This document shows, in pieces, positions 48,007-56,805 of a DNA stretch of 64,000 nucleotides. Made by a program: the position numbers and the translations under genes. The stretch is from Streptomyces gobiensis (GTDB taxonomy: Bacteria; Actinomycetota; Actinomycetes; Streptomycetales; Streptomycetaceae). Where the stretch lies: NCBI RefSeq assembly GCF_021216675.1, contig NZ_CP086120.1:5020501-5084500 (forward strand), written 5' to 3'. The notes beneath the pieces are model-generated. The model was not told where the DNA came from. It worked only from the letters and a program-made list of their open reading frames with translations, and searched no databases. How positions within the stretch are numbered: the stretch's first letter is position 1; each line of letters opens with the position of its first letter.

Positions 48007-49827
48007 CTACAGCTCCAGGCTGACGTCGTAGGCGCGCAGCCATCGGTCCAAGGCGAGCACCCGCTCAGCGAAAGGCCGCAGTTCAGCGTTGTCGGCGCGG
48101 GCGATCGCGCTGTGCACTGCCGCGAGGTCGAGCAGCTCCCGTGTGGGGGCGTCCCGGTCCGCCAGCAACTGTCCAAGCTCTGCCCGTACGGCGTCGTCGT
48201 AGGCTGGATCCTGCGTGGTGGGGTACGGGCTCTTCACCCGCTCGGCGACGACGTCGGGCAGGACATCACGCGCAGCGGCACGCAGCAGCGATTTCTCCCG
48301 GCCGTCGAACGTCTTCATCGCCCACGGAATATTGAAGACGTACTCGACCAGGCGATGGTCACAAAAGGGGACTCGGACCTCCAGCCCACTGGCCATGCTG
48401 GCCCGGTCTTTCCGGTCGAGGAGGAACGGCAGGAAGCGGGTCAGATGAAGATGGCTGACCTCACGCATCCGCTGCTCATGGCCCGTCTCGCCGTCCAGCC
48501 ATGGCACCTCAGCGAGCGCTTCGCGGTAGCGGGCGCTGCGGTATCCGGCCACGTCCACCTTCGCGGCGTCGAACAATCCCGTGAGCATGGGCCGCTTGAC
48601 CAGCCACGGAAAGGTCTCGGCGTGTACCGAATCCGGGTCATGGGACCACCAATAGCCCGCGAAGACCTCGTCGGCAGACTCCCCGGACAGCGCCACCGTG
48701 GAGTGTTCACGGATCGCGCGGAAGAGCAGGTACAGCGACGTATCCGTATCGGCTTCGTCCAGGCCGAGAGGCAGGTCCCGCGCTGCCATGACTCGGTCCC
48801 GGTTGGCTTGGTCGATCAACTGGGCGGTGTCCAGCAGGACATCACGATGGTCCGAGCCGACATGCCCGGCCAGTGCGTGGGCGTATGGAGCGTCCGGCGT
48901 GCTGCGCAGCACATTGGGCGTGAAGTTCTCGACATGGCCGCTGAAGTCCAAGGAAAAGGACTGGACCGGCCCTGCACCACTGGCCTGAAGGCGCTGGGCC
49001 GCCAAGGCGGTAATGACCGACGAGTCCAGCCCTCCGGACAGCAGCGTGCACAGCGGCACGTCAGAGATGAGCTGCCGGGCCACGATGTCCTCCAGTAGCG
49101 CACGAATGCGCCCCACCGTGGTGTCCAGATCGTCGGTGTGCGCATACGAACGAAGACCCCAGTACTGGCGTTCCGCCAGACAACCGCGGCGTACCCGCAG
49201 GATGCAGCCGGGGCGCAACTCTCGCATGCCAAGATAGACAGCATGGCCCGGCGTCTTGGCCAATGCGAGCAGCTCGGCCAGACCCTCGGCGTCGACCGCG
49301 GCCTTGACCTGGGGATGGGCCAAAATAGCCTTGGGCTCCGAGCCGAAGATGACACCGCCGGGGATGGGGTAGTAGTAGAGCGGCTTGATGCCCATGCGAT
49401 CCCGCACCAGCAACAGCTCTTCCTTGTGCGGATCCCACAGCGCCAGGGCGTACATACCGTTGAGCCGCTCGGTGAATTCCTCGCCCCACTCCAGATAGGC
49501 GTGCAGCGCGACTTCGGTATCGCTGTCGGTCCGTAAGGAGTGGCCGAGACCTTCCAGTTCGACCCGCAGCTCACGATAGTTGTAGATTTCTCCGCTATAA
49601 ACGGTGACGAGCACGGTGCGGCCGTCCTCCTCAACCGCCATGGGCTGTGCGCCACCCGCCACGTCGATGACGGCCAGGCGACGATGGCCGAGGCCGACGT
49701 GGGTCTCCAGCCACAGCCCCCCGGAATCCGGCCCCCTGCAGATCATCGACTCGGTCATCGCGGCAAGTACGCCACGTTCAGCCGTGACGTCCCGGTCGTA
49801 GCAGACCCATCCCGCAATTCCGCACAA
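48007..49827 (-). CDS. glutamine-hydrolysing asparagine synthetase (AsnB-like)
   Basis: The 606-residue protein has an N-terminal glutaminase domain that must start with Cys after Met removal. The TTG at 49825-49827 gives M-CGIAGWVCYDRDV, with GAGGGGG upstream. GHRRLAVIDVAGGAQPM and VTVYSGEIYNYRELR confirm the domain. The synthetase domain carries the pyrophosphate loop CTLLSGGLDSSVITALAA and VALSGESADEVFAGY. Such enzymes make asparagine, or amidate carboxylates in antibiotic pathways. The island location next to a formyltransferase gene argues for the latter or for an acquired duplicate. All catalytic residues I can check are present. Confidence 0.92.
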   Translation of the reverse strand: MCGIAGWVCYDRDVTAERGVLAAMTESMICRGPDSGGLWLETHVGLGHRRLAVIDVAGGAQPMAVEEDGRTVLVTVYSGEIYNYRELRVELEGLGHSLRTDSDTEVALHAYLEWGEEFTERLNGMYALALWDPHKEELLLVRDRMGIKPLYYYPIPGGVIFGSEPKAILAHPQVKAAVDAEGLAELLALAKTPGHAVYLGMRELRPGCILRVRRGCLAERQYWGLRSYAHTDDLDTTVGRIRALLEDIVARQLISDVPLCTLLSGGLDSSVITALAAQRLQASGAGPVQSFSLDFSGHVENFTPNVLRSTPDAPYAHALAGHVGSDHRDVLLDTAQLIDQANRDRVMAARDLPLGLDEADTDTSLYLLFRAIREHSTVALSGESADEVFAGYWWSHDPDSVHAETFPWLVKRPMLTGLFDAAKVDVAGYRSARYREALAEVPWLDGETGHEQRMREVSHLHLTRFLPFLLDRKDRASMASGLEVRVPFCDHRLVEYVFNIPWAMKTFDGREKSLLRAAARDVLPDVVAERVKSPYPTTQDPAYDDAVRAELGQLLADRDAPTRELLDLAAVHSAIARADNAELRPFAERVLALDRWLRAYDVSLEL

Positions 49828-50640
49828 GACGTTCGCACCCCCTCGCCGCATCATCCAGGTCGCCGCATCATCCAGGCAAAGCTCGACGGCTTCAAGGTGG
49901 CAATCCGGCAGGTGAGTTCGAGCCTCAAGCAACAACGGCGAGCGGCTTCGGATTCCGGATCCGCGACGACGAGGAGGTCGCCGTGTTCCTACGTCGGGAG
50001 TGCAGTCCGGCACCGTATGCACGGCGGCGAGCAGCGCGGCGCCTCGGCGCGGGGCGTTACGCGACGGCCTCGCCGCGGATGTGGCGCGCCGGCTGCCTTC
50101 GCGCTGCCCTTCACGAAGGTGAGGACGTACTGGTGCCGGGGAGCTGGCCGGCGCCTTCTCGGCCAGCTCTATTACTGCCTACAGCACAACAAGCTGTTCG
50201 ACGAGCAGGCAGCCTTCCCCGCCCCACTCGCCGTCGCAGCTTGACTTCTAGCGACGCGAGGCGTCTGGTGAACCTCGCCAAGCTCCGCTTGAACGCGGAG
50301 CACGCCACCGCGCTGCTGCGGCCCTGCTCGTCCTGACGCGCAGCGAAGTCTCCCGGTGACAAACGACATCCCCGCACCGATCAAGCTCGCAGGCCCTCTC
50401 GGCGACAGCCGCGTTGACTTCGGGCAGCGCATCCAGCTGGGGACCGGCCGCCGACCACACCGGTTCAGCGCGGTCCCGGCGCGGGTCAAGCACCACCAAC
50501 TTAACTGGCAGCTCCAGAACAGCGAGCAGCCGCCGGACCACGGCGGCAGAGCTCCCTCCGGCATCGTCGGTGAGATCGGTGGTGAATGCCACCACCTTCC
50601 GGCCCTTGGCGATCCGCAGCGTGTGCACGAGGACGGCCGC
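49828..50640. other. 800 bp of scrambled remnants
   Basis: No intact gene is seen. A plus-strand stretch ending at 50244 encodes GQLYYCLQHNKLFDEQAAFP and a stop, resembling the C-terminus of a transposase (family uncertain). A minus-strand stretch at about 50430-50620 reads VVAFTTDLTDDAGGSSAAVV and is unidentified. The region looks like joined fragments between the asparagine synthetase and recombinase pieces. Confidence 0.45.
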
Positions 50641-51214
50641 GCTGGCCAACAAGATCACCCACCCGCGCAACGTCTACCTGTCCGAGCGCGATCTCGTGCC
50701 TCCGCTCGACGACTGGCTCACTCGGGCCTTCGCCCCGCACCGGCTGGAGAAGACCATCGCCCTCATGCAGGCCGCCCAGCCCGACATCGCCCCTTTGCCT
50801 GCCGCTGAGGACGCCGCCCGGGTGATCGCCGAATGTGACACCAAGCTCGCCCGCTTCCGCGAAGCCCTGGAAGCAGGCACTGACCCGAAACTCGTCGCTC
50901 AGTGGACTGCTGAGGTGCAAGCCTGCCGCGCCGAAGCCCTCAGCCAGTCCCGCCAGGCCACCGGCCAGCGCCGTATGACCAAGGACGAGATCCGCGCCAT
51001 GCTCAAGCCACTGGGCCCCATCCGCGACGTCCTCGCCGACGCCGAACCGCAGGACAAGGCCGAGGTCTACCAGAACCTGGGACTCAAGCTGACCTACGAG
51101 CCCGGAAAACAGCTTGTGCGGGCCGAGGCTCGCCTCGACCCGCACAAGTTATCGGTGTCCGAGGGGGGACTTGAACCCCCACGCCCGTTAAAGGGCACTA
51201 GCACCTCAAGCTAG
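50640..51214 (+). pseudogene. serine recombinase C-terminal fragment running into tRNA-Leu
   Basis: The 3' third of a large serine recombinase is intact in frame: THPRNVYLSERDLVPPLDDW, then AARVIAECDTKLARFREALE, TKDEIRAMLKPLGPIRDVLA and PQDKAEVYQNLGLKLTYEP. The catalytic Ser domain and the recombinase/zinc-ribbon part are missing; the 5' junction is at about 50640. The frame ends by reading antisense through the tRNA gene (to 51214). It is probably the integrase relic of the element inserted at this tRNA. Confidence 0.8.
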
Positions 51215-51240
51215 CGCGTCTGCCATTCCGCCACCCGGAC
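51156..51240 (-). tRNA. tRNA-Leu (anticodon GAG)
   Basis: The minus-strand sequence folds as a class II tRNA. The acceptor is GTCCGGG with CTCGGAC, the anticodon arm CTAGC-TTGAGGT-GCTAG has anticodon GAG (reads CUC), the long variable arm is TGCCCTTTAACGGGCG, and the T arm is GGGGGTTCAAGTCCCCC (one G-rich stem). CCA is not encoded. The last 18 bp are duplicated at 43738-43755, consistent with use as an attachment site. Confidence 0.95.
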
Positions 51241-51393
51241 CGGTGTGTCGTCGCGGCGCTTGGCCGCGGCGACACGGATAACGATACCAAGCTTTGCGGG
51301 TGGTTCTCACCCAGGTCAACGGGTGGCAGCACGGGGCGAAACGGGCATCACCGTGCGTAGCGGCAGGGGTCGGGCGGCCCCTGCCGTCGCAGG

Positions 51394-52962
51394 TCAGGCG
51401 GCTGCTTCGGGTTGGAGCCGGTAGTCGGGGAAGTTGCCCGGGAGGCGTTCGCCGGCGGGGCCCTGGGTGACCGCGCGGATCAGAAGGTCGCCGCCTACGA
51501 AGGCGCCGCGCCAGGAGGCGCCGAAGCCGCCGAAGAGCTCGTCGCGGTCGCCACGGGAGCGGGGTTTGTTGTGGCCTACTTTGAAGGCGCGGATCTGGGG
51601 GGCGAGGCGGGCGTAGGTGGCCTCGTCGTCGGTGGAAAGGGTGGCGACCAGGGCGCCGTTGCTGGCGTTCATGGCGGCCAGCAGCTCCGCTTCCGTATCG
51701 ACCAGGACGATCGTGTCGACGGGGCCGAAGGGCTCGGCGTGGTGGAGCGGGGAGGACGGGGGCGGGTTGAGGAGGGTGAGGGGTGGGAGGTAGGCGGCGG
51801 TGTCCTGGTCGGGGAGGAAGCGGCCGTCGCGCAGGGTGCCCTGGTGGAGGGGTACGGCGCCGCGGTCGATGGCCTCGGTGGTGAGGTCGGCCAGCTCCTT
51901 GGCCTTCGCGGCGTTGATCAGCGGGCCGAAGTCCAGCTCGGGAAGGGGGTCGGCGGGATCGGCCACGGCCAGTGGGTGGCCATAGCGCAGGGAGCGGACG
52001 GCGGGGAGATAGGCGGCGAGGAAGTCGGCGAAGAGTGAGCGCTGGACGACGAAGCGCGGGTAGGCGGTGCACCGTTGCTTGGCGTAGTCGAAAGTCTTGC
52101 GGAGGAGCGGGGTGAGGGTGTCCCAGTCGAAGTGGTTCCAGACGCCCCAGCAGTTCAGGCCCTCTTGTTCCAGAATGTGCCGCTTGCCGAGGTCGGCGAC
52201 GGCGGTGGCGACGCGGGCGCCGGTGTCCCGGCCGCCGACGAAGGAGACACAGCCGATCTCGGGCGAGCGGACCAGCGCCTCGGAGAGCTCGCCGCCGCTG
52301 CCGCTGACCAGGGTGATGGGGAGCCCTTCGCGTACGGCCAGGGCGCAGGCGAGGGTGAGGCAGGCCACGCCGCCGTCGGTGGGGGCCTTGGCGATCACGG
52401 CGTTACCCGCGAGCGCCTGGATGAGCATGGCGTGCACAAGCACGCTCATCGGGTAGTTCCAGCTGGCTATGTTCGAGACCGGGCCGGGGAGTGGGGCGCG
52501 GCCCTCGGTCATGCGGTCGATGTGCTCTACATACCAGCGCACCCCGTCGATCGCCCGGTCCACATCGGCCTGGGCCAGCCGCCAGGGCTTGCCGATCTCC
52601 CAGACGAGGAGCAGGGCGAGCAGTTCGCGGTGTTCGGTGAGGGCGTCGAGTGCGGCGGTGACCCTGGCCTTACGGCTCGGGAGGGGCGTATGCCGCCAGG
52701 ACCGGTGCTGATCGAGGGCGGCCCGTACGGCCCGCCCGGCGGTGGCGGCGTCCAGCCGTGGCGGTCCCGCGATCGGGGTGCCGTCGACGGGCGTGGTGGC
52801 GAGCAGGGGGCTGCCGTCCAGCTGCCAGCGGTCGTCCCAGAGATTGCGGACGCGGTCGTCGCAGAAGGCTTCGGGTGCGAGGGCTACAGCGCGCTGCCAG
52901 GCGTCTGACCAGGCAGTGCCGGGCTTGAGGACGAGTTCAGGGGTGAGGGTTGGCCGTGCCAT
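51394..52962 (-). CDS. aldehyde dehydrogenase-family protein
   Basis: The 522-residue ALDH-fold enzyme has SNIASWNYPMSVLVHAMLIQ (Asn region), VAVIAKAPTDGG-like NAVIAKAPTDGGVACL, VSFVGGRDTGARVATAV, the general-base region RHILEQEGLNCWGVW, and Cys in KQRCTAYPRFVV. The usual FxxxGQxC is replaced by DYAKQRCTAYP, as in phenylacetic-acid/oxepin-type or acyl-CoA-type relatives, so the substrate is unclear. The ATG at 52962 begins MARPTLTPELVLKPG. It is the first core gene to the right of tRNA-Leu. Confidence 0.88.
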   Translation of the reverse strand: MARPTLTPELVLKPGTAWSDAWQRAVALAPEAFCDDRVRNLWDDRWQLDGSPLLATTPVDGTPIAGPPRLDAATAGRAVRAALDQHRSWRHTPLPSRKARVTAALDALTEHRELLALLLVWEIGKPWRLAQADVDRAIDGVRWYVEHIDRMTEGRAPLPGPVSNIASWNYPMSVLVHAMLIQALAGNAVIAKAPTDGGVACLTLACALAVREGLPITLVSGSGGELSEALVRSPEIGCVSFVGGRDTGARVATAVADLGKRHILEQEGLNCWGVWNHFDWDTLTPLLRKTFDYAKQRCTAYPRFVVQRSLFADFLAAYLPAVRSLRYGHPLAVADPADPLPELDFGPLINAAKAKELADLTTEAIDRGAVPLHQGTLRDGRFLPDQDTAAYLPPLTLLNPPPSSPLHHAEPFGPVDTIVLVDTEAELLAAMNASNGALVATLSTDDEATYARLAPQIRAFKVGHNKPRSRGDRDELFGGFGASWRGAFVGGDLLIRAVTQGPAGERLPGNFPDYRLQPEAAA

Positions 52963-53152
52963 GTGTGTCTCCGCTCTCACGTGATTCAGGGGAATCTCAG
53001 TTGAGCCGGTCGAGAGGGCATCGTGCGGTGTCAGCGGGGTCGCTGCCAACCCCTACTTATCAGGCCTCCCTGGCCGTTCCCCTGGTACTCGCGGTACCAG
53101 CGGTGCGGGAGAATGAGGTCGGGACCGGCTGACGAGAGAGCGGGGAGCGCTT

Positions 53153-54013
53153 ATGGGACGGGTCACTGAGCGGCGTCCCGTGACCCGGATCCGGGACGGG
53201 GCGGTCACCAGGCGCCCGGACACCCTGGTCGCCGAGGAGCCGCTGGAGATCCGGCTGAACGGCAAGCCGCTCGCGATCACGATGCGTACCCCGGGGGATG
53301 ACTTCGCGCTGGCGGCGGGCTTTCTGGTCAGCGAGGGTGTGCTCGGCGCGGCTGAGGAGCTGGCGAGCATCGTCTACTGCGCCGGGGCCACGGGTGGGGG
53401 AGGCGCGAATACGTACAACGTCGTCGATGTGCGGCTCGCCGACGGGGTGCCGGTGCCGGATATCACCTTGGAGCGCAATGTCTATACGACGTCCTCCTGC
53501 GGCTTGTGCGGCAAGGCCAGCCTGGACGCCGTACGGACCACCGCCCGGTGGTCGCTCTGCGATGACTCGCCGGTTCCTCCGGTCCGTATCAGCAGTGAGG
53601 TGCTCTCGGCGCTGCCCGACCGGCTGCGGGCGGCGCAGCGGGTGTTTGACCGGACGGGGGGCCTGCACGCGGCGGGGCTGTTCACCGCCGGGGGCGAACT
53701 GCTGGACAGCCGGGAGGATGTAGGCCGCCACAACGCCGTTGACAAGCTGATCGGCCAGGCGCTGCGGCAGGGGCGGCTGCCGCTGTCGGACACCGTCCTG
53801 CTGGTCTCCGGACGGGCCTCCTTCGAGCTGGCGCAGAAGGCGGTGATGGCGGGCATTCCGGTGCTGGCGGCGGTCTCCGCGCCCTCGTCGCTCGCCGTCG
53901 ACCTCGCCGCCGAGGCCGGGCTGACCCTGGTGGGCTTTCTGCGCGGGGCTTCGATGAATGTGTATACGGGCGAGCATCGCCTCGTCACCGTCACGGCCGG
54001 TCCGCGACTCTGA
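53153..54013 (+). CDS. fdhD: formate dehydrogenase accessory sulfurtransferase FdhD
   Basis: The 286-residue protein reads VAEEPLEIRLNGKPLAITMR, then FALAAGFLVSEGVL, the persulfide Cys pair SSCGLCGKASLDAV, and SREDVGRHNAVDKLIGQAL. FdhD transfers sulfur from IscS-type desulfurases to the molybdenum cofactor of formate dehydrogenase. No formate dehydrogenase subunit is encoded in this window, so its client is elsewhere. Its last 23 bp overlap the convergent propeller-protein gene. Confidence 0.95.
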   Translation: MGRVTERRPVTRIRDGAVTRRPDTLVAEEPLEIRLNGKPLAITMRTPGDDFALAAGFLVSEGVLGAAEELASIVYCAGATGGGGANTYNVVDVRLADGVPVPDITLERNVYTTSSCGLCGKASLDAVRTTARWSLCDDSPVPPVRISSEVLSALPDRLRAAQRVFDRTGGLHAAGLFTAGGELLDSREDVGRHNAVDKLIGQALRQGRLPLSDTVLLVSGRASFELAQKAVMAGIPVLAAVSAPSSLAVDLAAEAGLTLVGFLRGASMNVYTGEHRLVTVTAGPRL

Positions 54014-55550
54014 CCAGGCCGTTGAAGACGCCGATGTACGCGCTGCCGTCCGGGCCGATGGTGATGGGCGCCCAGTTGTTGTCGTAGAGGGGGCCGGTGC
54101 CGGTGAGGCGTTTCCAGCGGGGCTCGCCGGTGCGGAAGTCCACGGCGGTCAGGTACCAGGCGTCGATGCCGAGGGCGTTGGGCTCTTTGGTGTAGAAGTA
54201 CAACAGCCCATTGCCGGTGGAGAGTTTGGCGACCGTTGAGGGTGAGCGCACCGGGCTCTCCCAGACGGTGTCACAGCCGCTGCCGTCCGCGCGGATGTCG
54301 ATACGGGCCGCCCCGCCGGTGACCGTCCTGCCGCCGATGAGTGTGGTGACGTTCGCATAGCCGTAGTTGTTCTCGACGATGAGGCTGTTGCCCCAGCCGA
54401 TCAGGGAGTTGTCGGTGGTGGAGCGTCCGCTGTCGAAGACCGGGACCGCGCAGACCAGCTCACCGTCGCGCCGGTGGACGAGGACGTTCATCCGGTCGTC
54501 GGCGTTGTCGGTGATCGCCACATAGCCGTTGTCCTCATCGCCCAGGAGGGTGGGGGTGGTGCCTGAGCCCTGGTTGACCGAGCCTGGTTTGGCGGCGCTG
54601 CCGCGGTCGTAGCCGCGGCGCCAGATGATCTGTGGGGTGCCGTCGGTGGCCGCGCGCAGGCTGTAGAGCGCGTGGTCGGAGACGATCGAGAGGGCATCGG
54701 GTCCGGCCGTAAAGGAGTTCTGGATCTCCTCGCCGTCGAGGCGGATGGTGCGGACCACGCCGGTGTCCGGGTCGAGGTTGCCGATACGGCCGAGCCGGGT
54801 CACCCACCAGATCCGGCCGTCCCAGTCCGGCACGACGGAGGTGACCGGGTCGCACTCGCCGGTTGGGTCGAGGCTGGTCCAGCTGACGCAGCCGGCGGGG
54901 GCGTATGCGCCGAGGTCCCAGTCGTCGGTGACGGTGAAGCGCCACTGACCCTGTTCGTCCTGGTGGTGGGCGAGGCGCAGTAAGTGGTTCCGGGAGTCGG
55001 CGAGTACGAGGCGGTCCTTGTGGTCGAGATAGGCGTACGCGCCGCCCGAGGTATCCGTGAAGATCTTGGCGAGGTCCAGCCGGGTGATCGCTTCAATGGT
55101 GGAGGGGCGCTGGGCGAGTTGGTACTCGGCGAGGGTCCGTAAGGTCTTCGGGTCCAGCAGCTTCACCAGGAAGCCGGTGAAGGTGCCGCAGACGGTGATG
55201 ATGCGCCCGGCGCGGTCGAAGGTGACGGTGGCGCACTCACCGCCGAGCGTGGCCATGGCCCGGCTGGTGACTTCCGGGTCCGCGCCCAGCGGCCCGGGAT
55301 AGGGGTGGGTGTCGCTGGCCGCCGCGTCACCGTGCATGCCGTTGCTGCCGTTCGGTGCCAGATACGGGTGCTGGGGCGGCGGCGGCCCCGGCAGCGGGGC
55401 GGCCTCGGCGGGCGCTCCGGCGTAGCCGGGGACCAGCCGGTGGCCGGGCGTCTTCGGTACCGGGTCGGCCTGCACCGGGGCGAGAGTGGTCAGGAGGCTC
55501 ACGGCCAGCAGGCCCAGCACCGATGAGCAGTTGAGCCGTGGATGACGCAT
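53991..55550 (-). CDS. secreted quinoprotein/beta-propeller-like protein
   Basis: The 519-residue protein has a Sec signal (SVLGLLAVSLLTTLAPVQA) and a Pro-rich N-terminal segment (about 45-65). Repeated strands with DxDG/W patterns follow (PDWDGRIWWVTRLGRIGNLD, LGDEDNGYVAITDNADDRMN, TIGPDGSAYIGVFNGLVRV), suggesting a seven- or eight-bladed propeller. No PQQ-ligand tryptophan-docking signature is certain, so an enzymatic role is unproven. It is extracellular or wall-associated. Convergent overlap with fdhD is 23 bp. Confidence 0.72.
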   Translation of the reverse strand: MRHPRLNCSSVLGLLAVSLLTTLAPVQADPVPKTPGHRLVPGYAGAPAEAAPLPGPPPPQHPYLAPNGSNGMHGDAAASDTHPYPGPLGADPEVTSRAMATLGGECATVTFDRAGRIITVCGTFTGFLVKLLDPKTLRTLAEYQLAQRPSTIEAITRLDLAKIFTDTSGGAYAYLDHKDRLVLADSRNHLLRLAHHQDEQGQWRFTVTDDWDLGAYAPAGCVSWTSLDPTGECDPVTSVVPDWDGRIWWVTRLGRIGNLDPDTGVVRTIRLDGEEIQNSFTAGPDALSIVSDHALYSLRAATDGTPQIIWRRGYDRGSAAKPGSVNQGSGTTPTLLGDEDNGYVAITDNADDRMNVLVHRRDGELVCAVPVFDSGRSTTDNSLIGWGNSLIVENNYGYANVTTLIGGRTVTGGAARIDIRADGSGCDTVWESPVRSPSTVAKLSTGNGLLYFYTKEPNALGIDAWYLTAVDFRTGEPRWKRLTGTGPLYDNNWAPITIGPDGSAYIGVFNGLVRVADRP

Positions 55551-55607
55551 CGGGGTCTCCTCTTCCGCTCGGTTGCCGGGCGGAAGGAGACCGTACGAAG
55601 GGGCGGC

Positions 55608-56588
55608 TCAGGAGTCCATGGGCGCCTCGGCCCGCTCCGCGCGGCGGCCCTGGCGGCGGGAGATGACCGCGCCGGCCATCAGCTGTATCTGGTGGAAGAG
55701 CATCAGCGGCAGCACGGCCAGCGAGGCCTGGGCGCCGAAGAGCACCGCGGCCATCGGCAGTCCGGCGGCGAGTGATTTCTTGGAGCCCGCGAAGACGATG
55801 GCGACCCGGTCCTCGCGGACAAAGCCGAGCTTCCGCGTGCCGTAGGCGGTGAGGGCCAGCATGGCGGCCAGCAGCAGGGCCTCGGTGCCGAACAGGCCGA
55901 GCAGCCGCCAGGGTGAGATCTGCTGCCAGATGCCCTCCGTCATGCCCTGGCTGAAGGCGGTGTAGACGACCAGCAGGATGGCTGTCCGGTCGACCGGGGA
56001 CAGCGCCTTCCGGTGCCGGGTGATGAAGCCGCCGATCCAGCGGCGCAGCAGCTGTCCGGCGAGGAAGGGCGCCAGCAACTGGGTGGCGATGCTCAGCAGG
56101 CCCTCGGTGGAGAAGCCGGTGGTGGCGCCGATGAGCAGCCCGGCCAGCAGTGGGGTGAGCACCATGCCCAGCAGGCTGGAGTAGGTGCCCGCACAGATCG
56201 CGGCGGGCACATTGCCGCGGGCGATGGAGGTGAAGGCGATGGAGGACTGGATGGTGGAGGGCACGATGCACAGAAAGAGCAGCCCCATCCACAGCTCCTC
56301 GGTGAGCACATACGGGACCAGTCCCCGGGCGGCGAGGCCGAGCAGCGGGAAGATCACGAAGGTGCAGACCACGACCGTGAGGTGCAGCCGCCAGTGGCGG
56401 ATTCCGTCCACGGCCTCGCGGGTGGAGAGCCGTGCGCCGTAGAGGAAGAAGAGCAGCCCGATCGCGATCTTTGAGGCGGTGCCGATGGCCGTCGCGGCGC
56501 TGCCGGTGGCGGGCAGCAGCGCGGCGAGTACGACCGTACCGATGAGCAGCGCGATAAAGGGGTCGAGGAACCGGACGATGCGGCGCAT
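55608..56588 (-). CDS. bile acid:sodium symporter-family (SBF-like) membrane protein
   Basis: The 326-residue protein has about nine or ten hydrophobic helices: PFIALLIGTVVLAALLPATG, IAIGLLFFLYGARLSTREAV, the discontinuous helix region LFLCIVPSTIQSSIAFTSIA, and VAIVFAGSKKSLAAGLPMAA. These match the YfeH/SBF-like subgroup of the BART superfamily. It transports an unknown organic anion, probably with sodium. The ATG at 56588 was chosen. It lies 57 bp upstream of the propeller gene on the same strand. Confidence 0.88.
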   Translation of the reverse strand: MRRIVRFLDPFIALLIGTVVLAALLPATGSAATAIGTASKIAIGLLFFLYGARLSTREAVDGIRHWRLHLTVVVCTFVIFPLLGLAARGLVPYVLTEELWMGLLFLCIVPSTIQSSIAFTSIARGNVPAAICAGTYSSLLGMVLTPLLAGLLIGATTGFSTEGLLSIATQLLAPFLAGQLLRRWIGGFITRHRKALSPVDRTAILLVVYTAFSQGMTEGIWQQISPWRLLGLFGTEALLLAAMLALTAYGTRKLGFVREDRVAIVFAGSKKSLAAGLPMAAVLFGAQASLAVLPLMLFHQIQLMAGAVISRRQGRRAERAEAPMDS

Positions 56589-56770
56589 GATCCCTACTGA
56601 ACCATGGCCGGGGTTCCGCACCCCGCCCGGGGAGGTCGCGTGCAGATATGAGTGGTGTGCCGCAACGACTCCCGGCGGGGACTGGCGATGTGCCGGTAAT
56701 GCCCCGAGTGACCTGCGTTGACGCCCTTCCCGGCCGCCCTCCGGATCCGGTACCGTCGCGACGCTGTGTG

Positions 56771-56784
56771 TGTGCCATCGCACA
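56771..56784. promoter_or_regulatory. palindrome TGTGC-CATC-GCACA upstream of acyl-CoA ligase gene
   Basis: A perfect 5-4-5 palindrome embedded in a wider symmetric GTGTG..CACAC context lies 22 bp before the TTG start of the ligase gene. It is a possible operator; no known consensus is claimed. Confidence 0.35.
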
Positions 56785-56805
56785 GCACACCGAGGAGACC
56801 AGCAA

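Noticed and set aside
48007..49827. Lasso-peptide cyclase or other RiPP enzyme
   Set aside because: The AsnB has a complete glutaminase domain, and there is no precursor or B-protein gene nearby.
51146..51214. Recombinase reading-frame ending ...SEGGLEPPRPLKGTS
   Set aside because: This tail is the well-known antisense translation of a tRNA-Leu gene, so it is not a genuine protein domain.
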